From JBNPEO01 sp050490315 (GTDB lineage: Bacteria; Actinomycetota; Actinomycetes; Actinomycetales; Micrococcaceae): 64,000 nucleotides of DNA. The translations under genes and the position numbers were made by a program. The stretch is taken from positions 1-64,000 of the forward strand of contig NZ_JBNPEO010000008.1 in NCBI RefSeq assembly GCF_050490315.1, in the 5' to 3' direction. Positions 8,352 through 15,761 of this stretch are shown one piece after another. Within the stretch, counting starts at the first letter, position 1. Each line of letters starts with the position of its first letter. A model generated the notes under the pieces. The model was not told where the DNA came from. It saw nothing but the letters and a program-made list of their open reading frames with translations, and did no database searches.

Positions 8352-8427
8352 CGCTGAGGTCGGTGCATCGCGCCGCTGGCCTGGGTAATTTCCGGGGAGC
8401 ACGCGGCTAAGCACCGACCTCGGCGAA
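8352..8427. repeat. Dispersed palindromic repeat, copy R4
   Basis: Left arm CGCTGAGGTCGGTGCATCGC, right arm AAGCACCGACCTCGGCGAAA, core CCTGGGTAATTTCCGGGG. It lies between the convergent PAP2 gene and the ferric-uptake operon. Confidence 0.85.
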
Positions 8428-8460
8428 ATAAAGTAGTAGCAGGGAAGCGGGCGGAAGGGA

Positions 8461-9636
8461 CTATGCGTCGTGGGGGAAGGCTACTGCCTCGCCAACCACT
8501 CGTAAGCACAACTCGGTACCGGGCTGAGCGATGGCAGCGTTCCAGTGCCGGATGGCAATGATCTCGCCTCCGCCGGGGTATCGGTGAGCATTGGCTGTAG
8601 CATCACTTCGCCCGGCGGCCGAAGCTGAGACCGGCGGGGTTTGTGGCAACTGAATCCGTACCGTTGATTCTGGGCCAAAGTAATCGGTATCAACTACGCG
8701 CCCACGGATAGGCCCGTCCTCGGCGATCCGGATCTGCTCCGGGCGCAGCATCAACTGAACGCGGCCCTGGGCGGGGGGCCTGCGCACGGGAATTGCACCG
8801 AGCGAGCACGTGGCTAGGGACCCTTCCATCCACGCATCTAGAATCACGGCATCGCCCAAGAACTCGGCGGTGGCGCGATCTGCGGGGCGTGTGTAGACCA
8901 CAAAGGGGTTACCGATTTGGGCCAGTTTCCCTCCGCGCATTACGGCAACCTGATCGGCGAAGGACAGCGCCTCGGCTTGGTCGTGAGTGACCAGGATGGT
9001 GGTCACTCCGGCCTTATTGAGCACTTTGGCTACGGCACGACGAGTAGCAACTCGCAAACCCGCATCGAGTGCAGAAAAGGGCTCATCCAAGAGCATCAGT
9101 TCAGGTTCGCGAGCCAAGGCCCTAGCCAGTGCCACGCGTTGCTGCTGACCTCCCGAGAGCTGGTGAGGCCGGCGCTTGATGTAGCTCGCGTCGAGGGCAA
9201 CCATGTTCAGTAGCTCTTCAACGCGGGCCTTAGCGCCAGAGCGGCCACCGGGCAGAGAAATACCGAACGCGATGTTTTGACCAACGGTCAGATGAGGAAA
9301 CAGGGCGCCATCCTGGGCCACGTACCCCACTTGACGTTTGTGCGCTGGCAACCAGACTCCGTCGCCCGCTACGGTTTTTCCGTTGAGCGAGATCCTGCCG
9401 GTATGCGGCCGCTCAAAACCTGCGATGAGCCGCAAAAGCGTGGTTTTCCCTGACCCGGAAGGACCCACAATGGCGGTGGTGCCTCCACGCGCAACGGAGA
9501 GATTAACGCCCTTCAGGACCGGGTGACTTCCAAAGCTTTTGGTGACGTCCACAATGCCCAAGTGGGTGTTGGTGCTGGCCGCGACGGACGCTGCAATCCG
9601 CGGTTCGGGGAGTCGTGAAGGGGATTGTTCGGTCAC
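8461..9636 (-). CDS. fbpC: Ferric iron ABC transporter ATPase (FbpC-like)
   Basis: A 391-residue ABC ATPase with Walker A GPSGSGKTT at 58-66, signature LSGGQQQRVALARAL, Walker B LMLLDEPFSALD and the H-loop ILVTHDQAEAL. The C-terminal 130 residues form a TOBE-type regulatory domain (VRRPPAQGRVQLMLRPEQIR). It belongs to the CUT1/Fbp group that powers import through a FbpB-type permease. Its ATG at 9636 overlaps the end of the permease gene by four bases, indicating translational coupling. Gene order permease-ATPase after the binding protein and the iron box upstream support ferric iron as the substrate. Confidence 0.85.
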   Translation of the reverse strand: MTEQSPSRLPEPRIAASVAASTNTHLGIVDVTKSFGSHPVLKGVNLSVARGGTTAIVGPSGSGKTTLLRLIAGFERPHTGRISLNGKTVAGDGVWLPAHKRQVGYVAQDGALFPHLTVGQNIAFGISLPGGRSGAKARVEELLNMVALDASYIKRRPHQLSGGQQQRVALARALAREPELMLLDEPFSALDAGLRVATRRAVAKVLNKAGVTTILVTHDQAEALSFADQVAVMRGGKLAQIGNPFVVYTRPADRATAEFLGDAVILDAWMEGSLATCSLGAIPVRRPPAQGRVQLMLRPEQIRIAEDGPIRGRVVDTDYFGPESTVRIQLPQTPPVSASAAGRSDATANAHRYPGGGEIIAIRHWNAAIAQPGTELCLRVVGEAVAFPHDA

Positions 9637-11264
9637 TGTCCGGCTGCTTTCTTGGACTGTTGGAATAGAAGATAAGTCATCGGCGCCGAGAGGACGATCA
9701 TCAACAGAGCGTAAGGCGCCGCCCCTGCGTAGTCGATCTCGTTGCTCTTGGACCAGAACTCGGTGGCAAGCGTGTTCGTCCCGTTGGGGGAGAGTAACAG
9801 GGTTGCTGTCAGTTCATTCACAATGGCCAAAAACACCAGCGCTGCACCACCGGCGGCGGCAGGTGCGCTGAGCCGCAAGGTGACCCGAATAAAGGCCATC
9901 ACGGGGTTCTTCCCCAAGGACCGGGCCGCCTCATCGAGTTCCTTCGGTGCTTGGGAAAGCCCTGCACGAATGTTGACTAGCGCACGCGGAAGGTACAACA
10001 GCACGTAGGCCAACACTAGAACTAGGGAGGTCTGGTAGATGCCCGGCACCAATCGAATACTGACCGTCACAAACGCCAAGCCCACCACAATCCCGGGCAT
10101 GGAACTGGTGACGTAGTTGGAGAGCTCGAGTGTTTTACTGAACCAGCCCGGGTGCCGAACCGCCAGGTAGGCGAGTGGGAAGGCGAACAACGTGGTCAAA
10201 ACTGCGCCGGCTAGTCCGTAGCTGAGGGTTTGCAAGAGGGCAGGGCCAAATTCGGCCATGTTCCACACCGCGGTTCCGCCGGCGATCAGCCAGCGCAACA
10301 CAAACCACAATGGCAGGCCGAAGGCCAACGCACTAAGGGCCACCAAGAACACTTGGGAGGGGAGTTGGTAACCGCCCAAAACCAGCCGGGATGGCTTGCC
10401 CTGCACGCCTGAACCCACACGGGCATAGCGTGCATTTCCGCGGCCGCGTACCTCAATGAGGAGCAAGATCAGGCAGAAGAACACCAGCACACTGGCCAGC
10501 ATGTTCCCGGCTGCACCGTTAAAAGTGGACCGGAATTGCTCCATGATTGCGGTGGTGAAGGTGTCAAAGCGAATCATGGCAAAGGCGCCATATTCGGCGA
10601 GCAAGTGCAGCCCCACCAACAGCGCGCCACCGGTGATAGCAATGCGCAATTGTGGCAAAACTACCCTGAAGAAAACCCGCCAAGGTCCCAAACCCAAGGA
10701 AGCAGCGGACTGCTCAATCCCAGGATCCAAACGGCTGAGTGTGGCTGCCGCAGGGATGTAGATGAGCGGGAAATAGGACAGGACTGAAATCAGCACACCT
10801 GAGCTGACGCCTGCCAGCGAGGGGATTGCCGATACCCACGCGTAGCTGTTGACGAAGGCTGGGATGGCCAGCGGCGCTGCCAGCAGGACCGCCCAAATGC
10901 GGTGTCCTCGCAGGCTGGTCCGTTCAACCAACCAAGCCCCGGCCACACCAAGAATCACGCAGAGCGGGACCGTGAAAACGATCAGCAATACGGTGTTCAG
11001 TAGGAGCTCGCCAACGCGAGGGCGGAAGATCAGAGCGGCTGCGGAGGACCAGCCTATGGAGGCTGTCATAAACACCACGTAGCCCAGTGGCATCAAGGAG
11101 AACAGCGCAATGATCAGGGCAATAACTCGTAGCGCGCCTAGCCCGGAAAAGAGTCCGGAGAAGAAGTCGGCGATCTTGCGCAAGACGCCGGAAAGGAGGC
11201 CCGGGCGCTTGCCCGAACCTCCTGACTGGAGTGTGCCCACGGTGGTGGGCGAGGAATTACTCAA
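9633..11264 (-). CDS. fbpB: Ferric iron ABC transporter permease (FbpB-like, fused double permease)
   Basis: A 543-residue permease with two tandem binding-protein-dependent transport domains of about six membrane helices each. This is the typical FbpB/SfuB single-chain layout. EAA-like loops are visible as QSAASLGLGPWRVFFRVVLPQ in the first half and EAARSLGKNPVMAFIRVTLR in the second; they contact the ATPase. It starts three bases after the stop of the binding-protein gene and overlaps fbpC by four bases, so the three genes form one operon. N-terminal residues 1-30 are cytoplasmic. Confidence 0.88.
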   Translation of the reverse strand: MSNSSPTTVGTLQSGGSGKRPGLLSGVLRKIADFFSGLFSGLGALRVIALIIALFSLMPLGYVVFMTASIGWSSAAALIFRPRVGELLLNTVLLIVFTVPLCVILGVAGAWLVERTSLRGHRIWAVLLAAPLAIPAFVNSYAWVSAIPSLAGVSSGVLISVLSYFPLIYIPAAATLSRLDPGIEQSAASLGLGPWRVFFRVVLPQLRIAITGGALLVGLHLLAEYGAFAMIRFDTFTTAIMEQFRSTFNGAAGNMLASVLVFFCLILLLIEVRGRGNARYARVGSGVQGKPSRLVLGGYQLPSQVFLVALSALAFGLPLWFVLRWLIAGGTAVWNMAEFGPALLQTLSYGLAGAVLTTLFAFPLAYLAVRHPGWFSKTLELSNYVTSSMPGIVVGLAFVTVSIRLVPGIYQTSLVLVLAYVLLYLPRALVNIRAGLSQAPKELDEAARSLGKNPVMAFIRVTLRLSAPAAAGGAALVFLAIVNELTATLLLSPNGTNTLATEFWSKSNEIDYAGAAPYALLMIVLSAPMTYLLFQQSKKAAGQ

Positions 11265-11267
11265 GGT

Positions 11268-12317
11268 TTAGAGGAGTCCTGCCTGAGTCATCAGCTCCGA
11301 GACCTTGGGGGAGTTCAGCTTGGCTGGGTCAACTGTGGGCGCCTGAAGGTCCTTGATAGGAGTCAGCTTGGAGTTGGCAGGAACATCGGATCCCACCGGG
11401 TACTCGAAGGACGTACCGTTCTGTAGAACTTCCTGGCCCTTTTTGCCGGTGATGAACTTCAGGAAAGCCTGAGCTGCAGCAGCGTTCTTGGCGCTCTTGA
11501 GGACACCGCCACCGGAGACGGATACGAATGCTCCCGGATCCTGGTTCTTGAAGTAGTGCAGGCCGATGTTCTTGGAGTTCTCACCGGTCTTCGCCTGATC
11601 ACCGAAGTAGTAGTAGTGGTAGATCAACGCCATGTCTACCTCGCCAGCGTTCACTGCCTTCATGGCGGTGGAGTTGCCCTTGTATGCCTTGGAATTGGCC
11701 TTCATGGCCTTGAGCCAGTCGCTGGTTGCCTGCTCACCTTTGAGCTCCAACAGGGCAGAAACAATTGCCTGGAAGTCAGCGCCGGACGGTGAAGCTGCCC
11801 ACTGGCCCTTGTATTCGTCCTTGGCCAAGTCCAGCATCGAGGCGGGGAGTTTGTCCTCGGTGAGTTTGGTTTTGTTGTAAACCAACACGGTGGAGCGGGC
11901 TGCGATTCCAGTCCACTTGTTGGTGGACGGGCGGTACGTCGACGGCACCTGATCCTGAGTTGCTTTGTCCACGTCGGCGAAAAGGCCAGCGTTTTCAACC
12001 TGTGTCATGGCCGGTGAGTTTTCGGTGAGGAAAACGTCTGCCGGGGAGGCTGCACCTTCTTGGATGATCTGGTTGGAAAGCTCCGAATCGTCACCGTTGC
12101 GCAGAGTCACTTTGACGCCGGTTTCCTTGGTGAATTCGTCTACCCAAGCTTGAGTGAGCGACTCGTGCTGGGCGTTGTACACGGTGATTTCGCCAGAAAC
12201 GGCACCGTTGGATGCGGACGAATTTGAAGAGGGGGAGCCGCCGCAGGCGGTGAGGCCCAAGGCTGCGGTAGCCATCAAGGCAATGCCGGTCAGCGCGTTC
12301 TTACGGGTGAGGATCAC
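11268..12317 (-). CDS. fbpA: Ferric iron ABC transporter substrate-binding lipoprotein (FbpA-like)
   Basis: A 349-residue binding lipoprotein. The N-terminus has a signal peptide ending in the lipobox LTAC, with Cys 25 as the lipidated residue and a Ser-rich tether after it. The mature part is a periplasmic-binding-protein type 2 fold (ITVYNAQHESLTQAWVDEF, FLTENSPAMTQVENAGL). The run HYYYFGDQ resembles the tyrosine cluster that coordinates Fe3+ in FbpA proteins. It is the first gene of the fbpABC operon. Upstream lie a DtxR/IdeR-type box, a perfect CRP-type box and a further palindrome, so iron-repressed and probably carbon-linked control is expected. Confidence 0.88.
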   Translation of the reverse strand: MILTRKNALTGIALMATAALGLTACGGSPSSNSSASNGAVSGEITVYNAQHESLTQAWVDEFTKETGVKVTLRNGDDSELSNQIIQEGAASPADVFLTENSPAMTQVENAGLFADVDKATQDQVPSTYRPSTNKWTGIAARSTVLVYNKTKLTEDKLPASMLDLAKDEYKGQWAASPSGADFQAIVSALLELKGEQATSDWLKAMKANSKAYKGNSTAMKAVNAGEVDMALIYHYYYFGDQAKTGENSKNIGLHYFKNQDPGAFVSVSGGGVLKSAKNAAAAQAFLKFITGKKGQEVLQNGTSFEYPVGSDVPANSKLTPIKDLQAPTVDPAKLNSPKVSELMTQAGLL

Positions 12318-12393
12318 GGGGAAGCTGCTTTCTGAAAGTTCACTGGACTAGGGTCCGGTAGGGCTGGAGAAGGGGATGGCCACCACTGAGACT

Positions 12394-12412
12394 GTAGGTT
12401 AGCCAAGCCTAA
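12394..12412 (-). promoter_or_regulatory. DtxR/IdeR-type iron box
   Basis: On the minus strand the sequence reads TTAGGCTTGGCTAACCTAC. It matches the DtxR/IdeR consensus TTAGGTTAGGCTAACCTAA at 16 of 19 positions. It ends about 77 bases upstream of the fbpA start, consistent with iron-dependent repression of fbpABC. Confidence 0.85.
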
Positions 12413-12435
12413 GTAACCAAGTGAAAACAGGTCAT

Positions 12436-12451
12436 TGTGAGCGAGATCACA
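12436..12451. promoter_or_regulatory. CRP/GlxR-type binding site
   Basis: Perfect TGTGA-GCGAGA-TCACA, the canonical CRP half-sites with six-base spacing. It lies about 119 bases upstream of fbpA and 24 bases upstream of the iron box. No other nearby gene reads away from it, because the GH76 gene converges on the other side. Confidence 0.75.
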
Positions 12452-12452
12452 C

Positions 12453-12482
12453 TAATTAGGTCACTTTCTTGTCACCTAATTA
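12453..12482. promoter_or_regulatory. 9-bp inverted repeat next to CRP-type box
   Basis: TAATTAGGT and ACCTAATTA form a perfect 9-bp inverted repeat separated by 12 bases. No T-run follows, so it looks like an operator rather than a terminator. The cognate regulator is unknown. Confidence 0.5.
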
Positions 12483-12540
12483 CTCGGAGTGCCTCTGCGG
12501 ACTCGCTGCTCATGAGCCGCCGCTTAGCAGCCAATGACGG

Positions 12541-13710
12541 CTAAACGGTTCCCAGCGAGGCGGCGGCTTCGAAGATCATCCACGCCTGAAGTTGGGTGGA
12601 AAGTTCGACGACGGCTCCCGCAGGATACGTTTGCGCTGCGGTTTTGAGCGGGTGCGTTGAAAAGATCATGTCCGGGGCGCCTTCTCCCGCCGGGCGGCGG
12701 CCCTGCCACAGGGCTTCGGCGGTATCGCGGACCAAGGTGGCGGCAATGGATCGCGCCTCAGTAGACACAGCAGAATCATTCGCTGCGAGTGCCAAATAAC
12801 GCACCAGAATCCCGGTGAAGAGGCCGCCGTCGCCCGTTCCGTCACAGCGCAAAATCCGCGCGCCGGCTCGCATCGGAACCGGCGCATTACCTTCCGGAGC
12901 CAGGGTCAGCCGCGCGTCGATCGCGCGAATGAGAGCTTCTGCGCGTTCCAGATTCACCGGCCCGCCCAGCTCCAAAAGCGCTCCAAGAATGGGCCCTTGG
13001 TTGTACGTGTAGATGGCATTCTCAAGGAAAATCTCCCCACCGGCCCGGATTCTTAGCCCATCCAGGTACATTCCCTGTGAGGCATCAAAGAGCTTCGCAT
13101 CGAGCCAATCAACCAGAGCTTGGGCCCGCTCGCGCCGCCCGGTCCGGGCAAAGTGCAGGGCAACTGGCGCGGTCGCCGGTGTGTTTTTGAAGTCGCGCTT
13201 TTTACTCCAAAACGTTCCGCCGCCAAGATCGTCAGTAGAGGCCGAATCGAATTGAAGGCTTAGAGTTTTGAGCAGCCGTGCGTTGCGCCGGCGGCCCGGA
13301 TTGCGGGTCTTCTCGGCGAGCTGTTCCAACCGCCAAGACGAAAGTGCCAGCCACGCCATGTCGTCGTAATAGCTGTTCACAAAGGTCAAAAAATTCCGCA
13401 GCCGGATGGTGGTGACTAGACGCGAAGCGAGCCGTCCGGCGCTTGGCCGGGACGCGCCGTCGAACTTTACTCCGGTGGCCAATTCACGTTGCCCGGCATC
13501 TACTAGGGCGTCAACGTAATGCGCTTGCCACCAGTAATGCCACGGCGAAAAGAGCGATTTAATCCGGCGGGTGGGGCGGCGAATCGCGCCGATATGTGTC
13601 CCCGGCAGGAAGAACAACTTCTGTCCGAACTGGTGCACCACCGAACGTGCGGCGGTCTGTGCGCGATCCGTGGCCTCAAGTACTTGAGGTGTCTGCGTGC
13701 CGTAGTCCAT
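12541..13710 (-). CDS. Glycoside hydrolase family 76 protein
   Basis: A 389-residue protein with the GH76 alpha-1,6-mannanase pattern. The catalytic Asp pair is D116-D117 in NSYYDDMAWLALSSW. The conserved AIYTYNQGPILGALLELGG block follows at about 225-245, and HYWWQAHYVDALVDAG is near residue 60. There is no signal peptide or membrane segment, so it probably acts inside the cell, unlike secreted fungal-mannan degraders. The start ATG 13710 is supported by alignment of the N-terminal helix to the family as I recall it. It runs divergently from the SDR gene at 13,819. Substrate is inferred only from the family. Confidence 0.8.
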   Translation of the reverse strand: MDYGTQTPQVLEATDRAQTAARSVVHQFGQKLFFLPGTHIGAIRRPTRRIKSLFSPWHYWWQAHYVDALVDAGQRELATGVKFDGASRPSAGRLASRLVTTIRLRNFLTFVNSYYDDMAWLALSSWRLEQLAEKTRNPGRRRNARLLKTLSLQFDSASTDDLGGGTFWSKKRDFKNTPATAPVALHFARTGRRERAQALVDWLDAKLFDASQGMYLDGLRIRAGGEIFLENAIYTYNQGPILGALLELGGPVNLERAEALIRAIDARLTLAPEGNAPVPMRAGARILRCDGTGDGGLFTGILVRYLALAANDSAVSTEARSIAATLVRDTAEALWQGRRPAGEGAPDMIFSTHPLKTAAQTYPAGAVVELSTQLQAWMIFEAAASLGTV

Positions 13711-13765
13711 AGTTCGAGCCTAATGCTATGGCGTGCCGAGGTTACAGCGACTAAACTCGGGGCCA

Positions 13766-13781
13766 GTTAATGACCATTAAC
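13766..13781. promoter_or_regulatory. Operator-like palindrome GTTAAT-gacc-ATTAAC
   Basis: Perfect 6-bp inverted repeat with a 4-base centre in the divergent region between the GH76 gene and the SDR gene, 38 bases upstream of the SDR start. It could be a regulator site. No regulator is adjacent. Confidence 0.4.
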
Positions 13782-13818
13782 GGATTGCTTTTTTTGGGGA
13801 CCACATCGAGGAGGATGT

Positions 13819-14610
13819 ATGGACATCAAGGGAGCAGTGGCTCTGGTGACTGGCGGGGCATCCGGGCTGGGTGCCGCCACGGCAAAGCGTTTGTACGACG
13901 CCGGAGCAACAGTAGTGATTGTTGACCTACCGCCGCGTGAGGGGTCGCCGTCTTTGGGGCAGCAGAGTGCCGAAGCCCTGGGCGAGCGCGCGGTGTTCAT
14001 TGCCGCCGATGTGACGAATCCTGAACAAGTTCAAGCTGCTGTGGATGCAGCGGTTGGCTTGGGTCCGCTGCGCATTGTGGTGAACTGTGCCGGTGTTGCA
14101 ACGCCAGGAAAGGTGCTGGGGCGCGAGGGTGTGTTGCCGCTTGAGCAATTCAGGCGAGTCATTGAGATCAACCTGATTGGTACCTTCAACGTTATTCGCC
14201 TAGCCGCTGAAGCAATGGCCGCTACCCCTGTGGTGAGCACCGAACTTGGTGGCGAGGAGCGCGGCGTCATCATCAACACGGCCTCGGTTGCCGCGTTCGA
14301 CGGCCAAATTGGCCAGCCCGCCTACTCGGCCTCTAAGGGTGCAGTTGCCGCCATGACTTTGCCGATTGCCCGCGAATTGGCCCGCTCGCTGATTAGGGTA
14401 GTGACCATTGCTCCGGGCATTTTTGAGACCCCCATGCTGGCTGGGTTGCCTCAAGACGCTCAGGACTCTTTGGGACAGCAAGTGCCCCACCCGGCACGAT
14501 TGGGGCGGCCGGAGGAGTACGCCAACCTTGCCGCACACATTGTAGAAAACGCCATGCTCAACGGCGAAACGATTCGTTTGGACGGGGCAATCCGGATGGG
14601 GCCCAAGTAA
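13819..14610 (+). CDS. SDR dehydrogenase, 3-hydroxyacyl-CoA dehydrogenase type 2-like
   Basis: A complete 263-residue classical short-chain dehydrogenase. The NAD-binding motif TGGASGLG is at 11-18, DVT at about 58-60 binds adenine, and NCAG is at about 91-94. The catalytic set is Ser in the NTASVAAF strand followed by YSASK with its Tyr and Lys. The overall sequence (VTGGASGLGAATAKRL, QIGQPAYSASKGAVAAMTLP, PHPARLGRPEEYA) closely fits type 2 3-hydroxyacyl-CoA dehydrogenases (HSD17B10-like). These work in branched-chain amino acid or fatty acid degradation. A strong GAGGAGG ribosome site precedes ATG 13819. It stands alone, so the pathway is inferred only from the family. Confidence 0.85.
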   Translation: MDIKGAVALVTGGASGLGAATAKRLYDAGATVVIVDLPPREGSPSLGQQSAEALGERAVFIAADVTNPEQVQAAVDAAVGLGPLRIVVNCAGVATPGKVLGREGVLPLEQFRRVIEINLIGTFNVIRLAAEAMAATPVVSTELGGEERGVIINTASVAAFDGQIGQPAYSASKGAVAAMTLPIARELARSLIRVVTIAPGIFETPMLAGLPQDAQDSLGQQVPHPARLGRPEEYANLAAHIVENAMLNGETIRLDGAIRMGPK

Positions 14611-14656
14611 AGCGACAGACAAGTAAAGCCTGAGCTCCGTAAAGCTTCAGCTACGT

Positions 14657-14684
14657 AGGGCTGGCCCAAAGTGTGGTCAGCCCT
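14657..14684. terminator. Hairpin between convergent genes
   Basis: 7-bp inverted repeat AGGGCTG / CAGCCCT with a 14-base loop, between the 3' ends of the SDR and DUF1684 genes. There is no clear T-run, so terminator function is tentative. Confidence 0.4.
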
Positions 14685-14696
14685 AAGCGGTGACGT

Positions 14697-15539
14697 TCAC
14701 CCCTTTGTGGGGTCCTTCTCGCCAGCTTCTACGCGCACGTCCAAGCTGTTGTTTTTCACCGGCATAGGGCACGTGCCATAAGGGGTGAAGGCGCTGGGGT
14801 AGTTGATGGCCCGGTTGAAGTCCACCACCACGGTGCCGTTCGGGCGGGGCTTGGCCGTGGAGACTTTGCGCCAGTCATCGGTGGTGTCTCCGTTCGTGGC
14901 ATCGTGGAAGGTGATGGTCAGGGCGCCCAGTTTTTCTTCTTCAGCTTGCAGGCGGTACTCCTGAGGTTTGCCGTCAGTTCCGGGGAGTTCAAAAACCACC
15001 TCGCCTACTGAACGGTGAACACCACCCACCAAGGGGTTGGCGGTGCCAATGGGAATCTCGCGTGGTTCGGGATAGGGCTCCCAGCGGGCAGTGATGGCCC
15101 ACGTTGGGTCAAAAGCATAGGTGGGGACAGTGTTGAAGTCGGTGAAAACCGGCGAGGAGCTATCCCGTGTCCGGATGGCGAACTTGCCGCCGCGTACAGC
15201 AAGTTCCACCTGAACTTGAGAACCGTCGGTGCCGCCGTACTGGACCCAGTTCAACGATTCTTCGTCCTGAAGCTCTTGGGTGTACGTGCCGTCAACGGCC
15301 TCGCCAGTGTCCACAAAGCGCAATCCGTCCGCAGCGCTCGCGGTGAGTGTCGCCGCAGTACCGTCGGTTGACCACAATCCGGGGACCATCTCGAGGGTGC
15401 CTGGTTGCGGCGGGAGCCACTGAAACGAGGTGAGGGTGAGCCAGCCGAATTCGGTGGCAAGCGCTGTGTTGCGGGAGTGGCGGAAGCGTTCCCACCGTGC
15501 CACCTGGGGGTCTGTTTTGGCGGGTGCTGCGTTATTCAT
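14697..15539 (-). CDS. DUF1684 family protein
   Basis: A 280-residue soluble protein of the DUF1684 family: WERFRHSRNTALATEFGWLTL at about 14-34, later FELPGTDGKPQEYRL, FHDATNGDTT and the conserved C-terminal DFNRAINYPSAFTPYGTCPMP. ATG 15539 is preferred because AGGAGAAGAC precedes it; the frame is also open to 15596. Function is unknown, and some members have been proposed as hydrolases. It converges on the SDR gene and is divergent from ppc. Confidence 0.8.
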   Translation of the reverse strand: MNNAAPAKTDPQVARWERFRHSRNTALATEFGWLTLTSFQWLPPQPGTLEMVPGLWSTDGTAATLTASAADGLRFVDTGEAVDGTYTQELQDEESLNWVQYGGTDGSQVQVELAVRGGKFAIRTRDSSSPVFTDFNTVPTYAFDPTWAITARWEPYPEPREIPIGTANPLVGGVHRSVGEVVFELPGTDGKPQEYRLQAEEEKLGALTITFHDATNGDTTDDWRKVSTAKPRPNGTVVVDFNRAINYPSAFTPYGTCPMPVKNNSLDVRVEAGEKDPTKG

Positions 15540-15761
15540 GTCTTCTCCTAGGACCGATCCTGTGGCCGATACTTCTACAACCTGACTCTGCCCCAAAAAA
15601 TGCCCGCAGCCCAGCTCGGTGACCGCACGTGCGCGTTAACATCCGAGACAAATTGTGGGACCCCGGTCACGTCCCGGTAGTATGCCTGAAGTATCCGTAA
15701 CTTGGCTCACAGTATCCAGCGCAGTGTACGAGCCCAGACCAAAACCACGAAAGTCGGTTCC

